A stretch of 6,815 nucleotides of DNA from Nanobdellota archaeon (GTDB lineage: Archaea > Nanobdellota > Nanobdellia > SCGC-AAA011-G17 > ARS1403): NCBI GenBank assembly GCA_018831025.1, contig JAHJRB010000104.1:1-6815 (forward strand), given 5' to 3'. The translations under genes were made by a program, and so were the position numbers. The first letter of the stretch is position 1. The number at the start of each line of letters is the position of its first letter. The notes under the pieces are model-generated. The model did not search any database, was not told where the DNA came from, and worked only from the letters and a program-made list of their open reading frames with translations. Positions 5,514-6,815 of this stretch are shown in pieces.

Positions 5514-5604
5514 TTATCTTTTCAATTTTCATCTTCTTTTGAGCAAGACCGCAAGTAGGATATGTTTTCTCTAATTTTTGTGATTCTTTAAAAAAATTCC
5601 TCAT
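5506..5604 (-). CDS. Possible 32-residue protein downstream of elp3
   Basis: A minus-strand frame starting at ATG 5604 encodes 32 residues containing KLEKTYPTCGLAQKK and KIEKIIK, ending 8 bases inside the 3' end of elp3 (convergent overlap). The same frame stays open upstream to a stop at 5658-5656, without an ATG. A minus-strand TTTATATA (5644-5637) is placed to start a transcript about 10 bases before this ATG. The composition looks protein-like and the 199-base gap otherwise lacks a gene, so it may be a true small gene or the tail of a decayed one. No family recognised. Confidence 0.3.
   Translation of the reverse strand: MRNFFKESQKLEKTYPTCGLAQKKMKIEKIIK
5514..5540 (+). terminator. Pyrimidine-rich run after elp3
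   Basis: Immediately downstream of the elp3 stop the plus strand has repeated T tracts (CTTTTC, ATTTTC, CTTCTTTT) without a stem. Archaeal RNA polymerase can terminate at such oligo-T runs, so this is a plausible elp3 terminator. AT-rich sequence makes such runs common, so support is weak. Confidence 0.3.
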
Positions 5605-5659
5605 GCTTCTTTTTCTGATGCTAAATCTAAAAGCTATATATAAAAAAGAAGGAGTTTAT

Positions 5660-5680
5660 ATGTCCAAATTATTACAATAA
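5660..5680 (+). other. Six-codon ORF with strong Shine-Dalgarno, upstream of pcm
   Basis: AAGGAG (5649-5654) precedes an ATG at 5660 by 5 bases, and the frame reads MSKLLQ then TAA. It lies 32 bases before the pcm start. It could be a leader peptide, or the ribosome site of a lost gene. A TATA-like stretch (5635-5644) is so close that a transcript from it would begin near this ATG and omit the Shine-Dalgarno. Confidence 0.25.
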
Positions 5681-5682
5681 GC

Positions 5683-5690
5683 TTTAAGTA
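5683..5690 (+). promoter_or_regulatory. Candidate TATA box for pcm
   Basis: TTTAAGTA matches the archaeal box A consensus TTTAWATA at seven of eight positions and begins 30 bases before the GTG of pcm, fitting a leaderless mRNA; no Shine-Dalgarno precedes that GTG. Confidence 0.35.
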
Positions 5691-5712
5691 TTCCTCTTAT
5701 TTCTCTAAATTT

Positions 5713-6351
5713 GTGGACAAACAAACATTAATCAATTACTGGAAAGAAAACTACACTTTTACAATTCCGGAATTTGACGCATTCAATGAAATAGACAGAG
5801 AAGATTTTATTCTACCAGAATTAAGAGAAATCGCATATCAAGATAGACCTTTGCCAATTCTAAGAGGTAAGACTATTTCTCAACCCACAACAGTTATGAT
5901 AATGACTCATGCTTTAGAATTAAATCCAGGAGATAAAGTTTTTGAAGTAGGCAGCGGTTCTGGATATCAAACAGCATTAATCTCTAAATTAATTGGCTCT
6001 AAAGGAAAAATTATAACAACAGAAGTTCTCCCAGAATTATTTCAGTTAGCAAAAAATAATTTAACTAAAACTAAAATAATAAATTTTGAAATCTATGAGG
6101 CAGATGGAAGTAAAGGAATGAAAGACAAATCTCCTTTTGATAAAATTATGATCACAGCAGCATGCAACGACTTTCCAGAAGAATTATTAGAGCAGCTTAA
6201 ATCAGGCGGAATAATAGTTGCACCAATAGGCAACAAAGATGAACAAAATATGCTTAAAGGAATTAAACAAGCAGATGGTTCTTTAGAAATAGAAACCCTC
6301 GGTTCTTTTTTATTCTCACCATTATACGGCATCTATGGTTTTGAAGTATGA
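5713..6351 (+). CDS. pcm: Protein-L-isoaspartate O-methyltransferase
   Basis: This cytosolic repair enzyme methylates isoaspartyl residues that form as proteins age, letting them revert to aspartate. The 212 residues match the family length. The N-terminal helical region ends in AYQDRPLPI (41-49). It is followed by the family hallmark TISQPTTV (54-61), SAM motif I VFEVGSGSGYQTA (76-88), the acidic strand TTEVLPEL (102-109), EADGSKG (129-135), PFDKIMITAA (141-150) and LKSGGIIVAPIG (162-173). The usual 'GDGS.G' is EADGSKG here, still with the DG pair. The start is GTG at 5713; no ATG precedes it in frame back to a stop at 5641. It stands alone on the plus strand, 36 bases before the 81-residue gene. 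Confidence 0.92.
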   Translation: MDKQTLINYWKENYTFTIPEFDAFNEIDREDFILPELREIAYQDRPLPILRGKTISQPTTVMIMTHALELNPGDKVFEVGSGSGYQTALISKLIGSKGKIITTEVLPELFQLAKNNLTKTKIINFEIYEADGSKGMKDKSPFDKIMITAACNDFPEELLEQLKSGGIIVAPIGNKDEQNMLKGIKQADGSLEIETLGSFLFSPLYGIYGFEV

Positions 6352-6387
6352 TAATCCTTATTAATCTCTTAAATTTTAAATTAAATT

Positions 6388-6633
6388 ATGGCTGTGTTAA
6401 CTGAAAAGGTTCTTGATAGAATTCTTGGAAGTACTGGGGAATTTAGAGATGATGAAAAAATCTATCGCGGTCAGATAAGAAAAGGTCGCTATGGATATTA
6501 TTTGTTTATAGGAGAAGGATTGCCAGAACCACATATCCCAAACGGAGTAGAGTTAACTATTTATCCTCCAGGAAGAATGCCTAGAACCGGTTTAGTAAAA
6601 CTCCGTATAGACTACCAAAACCAATTCATTTAA
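6388..6633 (+). CDS. Unrecognised 81-residue protein
   Basis: I do not recognise this protein. It begins with a short helix (TEKVLDRIL), then an acidic stretch GEFRDDEKIYR. The rest is likely beta-rich: RKGRYGYYLFIGEGLPEPHIPNG... with many glycines and prolines, ending in a hydrophobic-basic strand VKLRIDYQNQF. There is no signal peptide, membrane segment or cysteine cluster; it looks like a small soluble beta-barrel-type protein. It starts 36 bases after pcm and may be expressed with it or from its own promoter. Its TAA overlaps the stop of the opposing gene within the four bases TTAA. The codon pattern and clean start and stop support a real gene. Confidence 0.65.
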   Translation: MAVLTEKVLDRILGSTGEFRDDEKIYRGQIRKGRYGYYLFIGEGLPEPHIPNGVELTIYPPGRMPRTGLVKLRIDYQNQFI

Positions 6634-6815
6634 ACTTTATTTCTCCCATACCACCCAATAAATCTATTAGCCAAGCTTAAAACTCTTCCTTCTAAATCTC
6701 TGCCTCCCTTCTCCCCTATTACAATTGTTGTAAATTCAATATAACTTTCTAAAAACTCTCTAAATCTCTCATCTTTATCTAATCCATATCTCCTCATTGT
6801 TTCTTCCAATATAGG
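6630..6815 (-). CDS. C-terminal part of an unrecognised protein (cut by window edge)
   Basis: From the right edge the minus strand stays open for 61 codons and ends with TAA at 6632-6630. In DNA this AT-rich an open run of that length is good evidence of coding. The visible part contains an acidic helix (MRRYGLDKDERFREFLESY), a strand EFTTIVIGEKG, and a closing helix GRVLSLANRFIGWYGRNKV. No motif lets me name it. It is convergent with the 81-residue gene, the two stops overlapping in TTAA. Confidence 0.65.
   Translation of the reverse strand, partial: PILEETMRRYGLDKDERFREFLESYIEFTTIVIGEKGGRDLEGRVLSLANRFIGWYGRNKV

Noticed and set aside
6093..6332. A 79-codon minus-strand frame
   Set aside because: Antisense to conserved motifs of pcm; no motif of its own.
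1..6815. CRISPR array, tRNA or rRNA genes
   Set aside because: I saw no regularly spaced direct repeats, no tRNA cloverleaf-like GC-rich stretch with a GGTTC-type arm, and no rRNA-like sequence on either strand.

Overview
The window looks like a piece of a small-genome archaeon, most likely a DPANN lineage of the Woesearchaeota/Pacearchaeota kind. The DNA is strongly AT-rich and the genes are short and tightly packed. Several starts lack a Shine-Dalgarno but have TATA-like boxes about 27-30 bases upstream, as expected for leaderless archaeal transcripts. The Elp3 protein has the compact archaeal form. The lineage is an inference from gene content and style; no rRNA is present to settle it.

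Left part (1-2285, accessory). The window opens inside an IS200/IS605-type insertion sequence: the first 35 codons of a Y1 transposase (tnpA) on the minus strand and its roughly 165-base structured leader. The inferred end of the element lies 3 bases before the ATG of hsdS, the DNA-specificity subunit of a type I restriction-modification system. The M and R subunits are not in the window. Translationally coupled behind hsdS are a 184-residue protein with a plasmid pRiA4b ORF-3-like domain and a 120-residue protein. The latter resembles the C-terminal tail seen on some PD-(D/E)XK nucleases, without the nuclease core. Together they form a small three-gene plus-strand operon of defence-island character.

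Middle (2297-5513). A minus-strand cluster runs trm9-like methyltransferase, small winged-helix protein, radC (JAMM-domain protein). The methyltransferase is divergent from elp3 across only 46 bases. Elp3 (radical SAM plus acetyltransferase) makes the cm5U34 base of tRNA, and Trm9 methylates that group to mcm5U34. The divergent pair therefore reads as a two-step tRNA wobble-uridine modification module, and the gap between the genes holds two TATA-like boxes placed for leaderless mRNAs.

Right part (5514-6815). A 199-base gap holds a possible minus-strand short gene and a six-codon plus-strand ORF with a good Shine-Dalgarno. It is followed by protein-L-isoaspartate O-methyltransferase (pcm, GTG start), an unrecognised 81-residue protein, and the C-terminal 61 residues of an unrecognised minus-strand protein whose stop overlaps that of the 81-residue gene.

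The most interesting points are the elp3/trm9 pairing, the insertion sequence abutting hsdS together with its switch-like leader, and the two small unusual genes coupled to hsdS.
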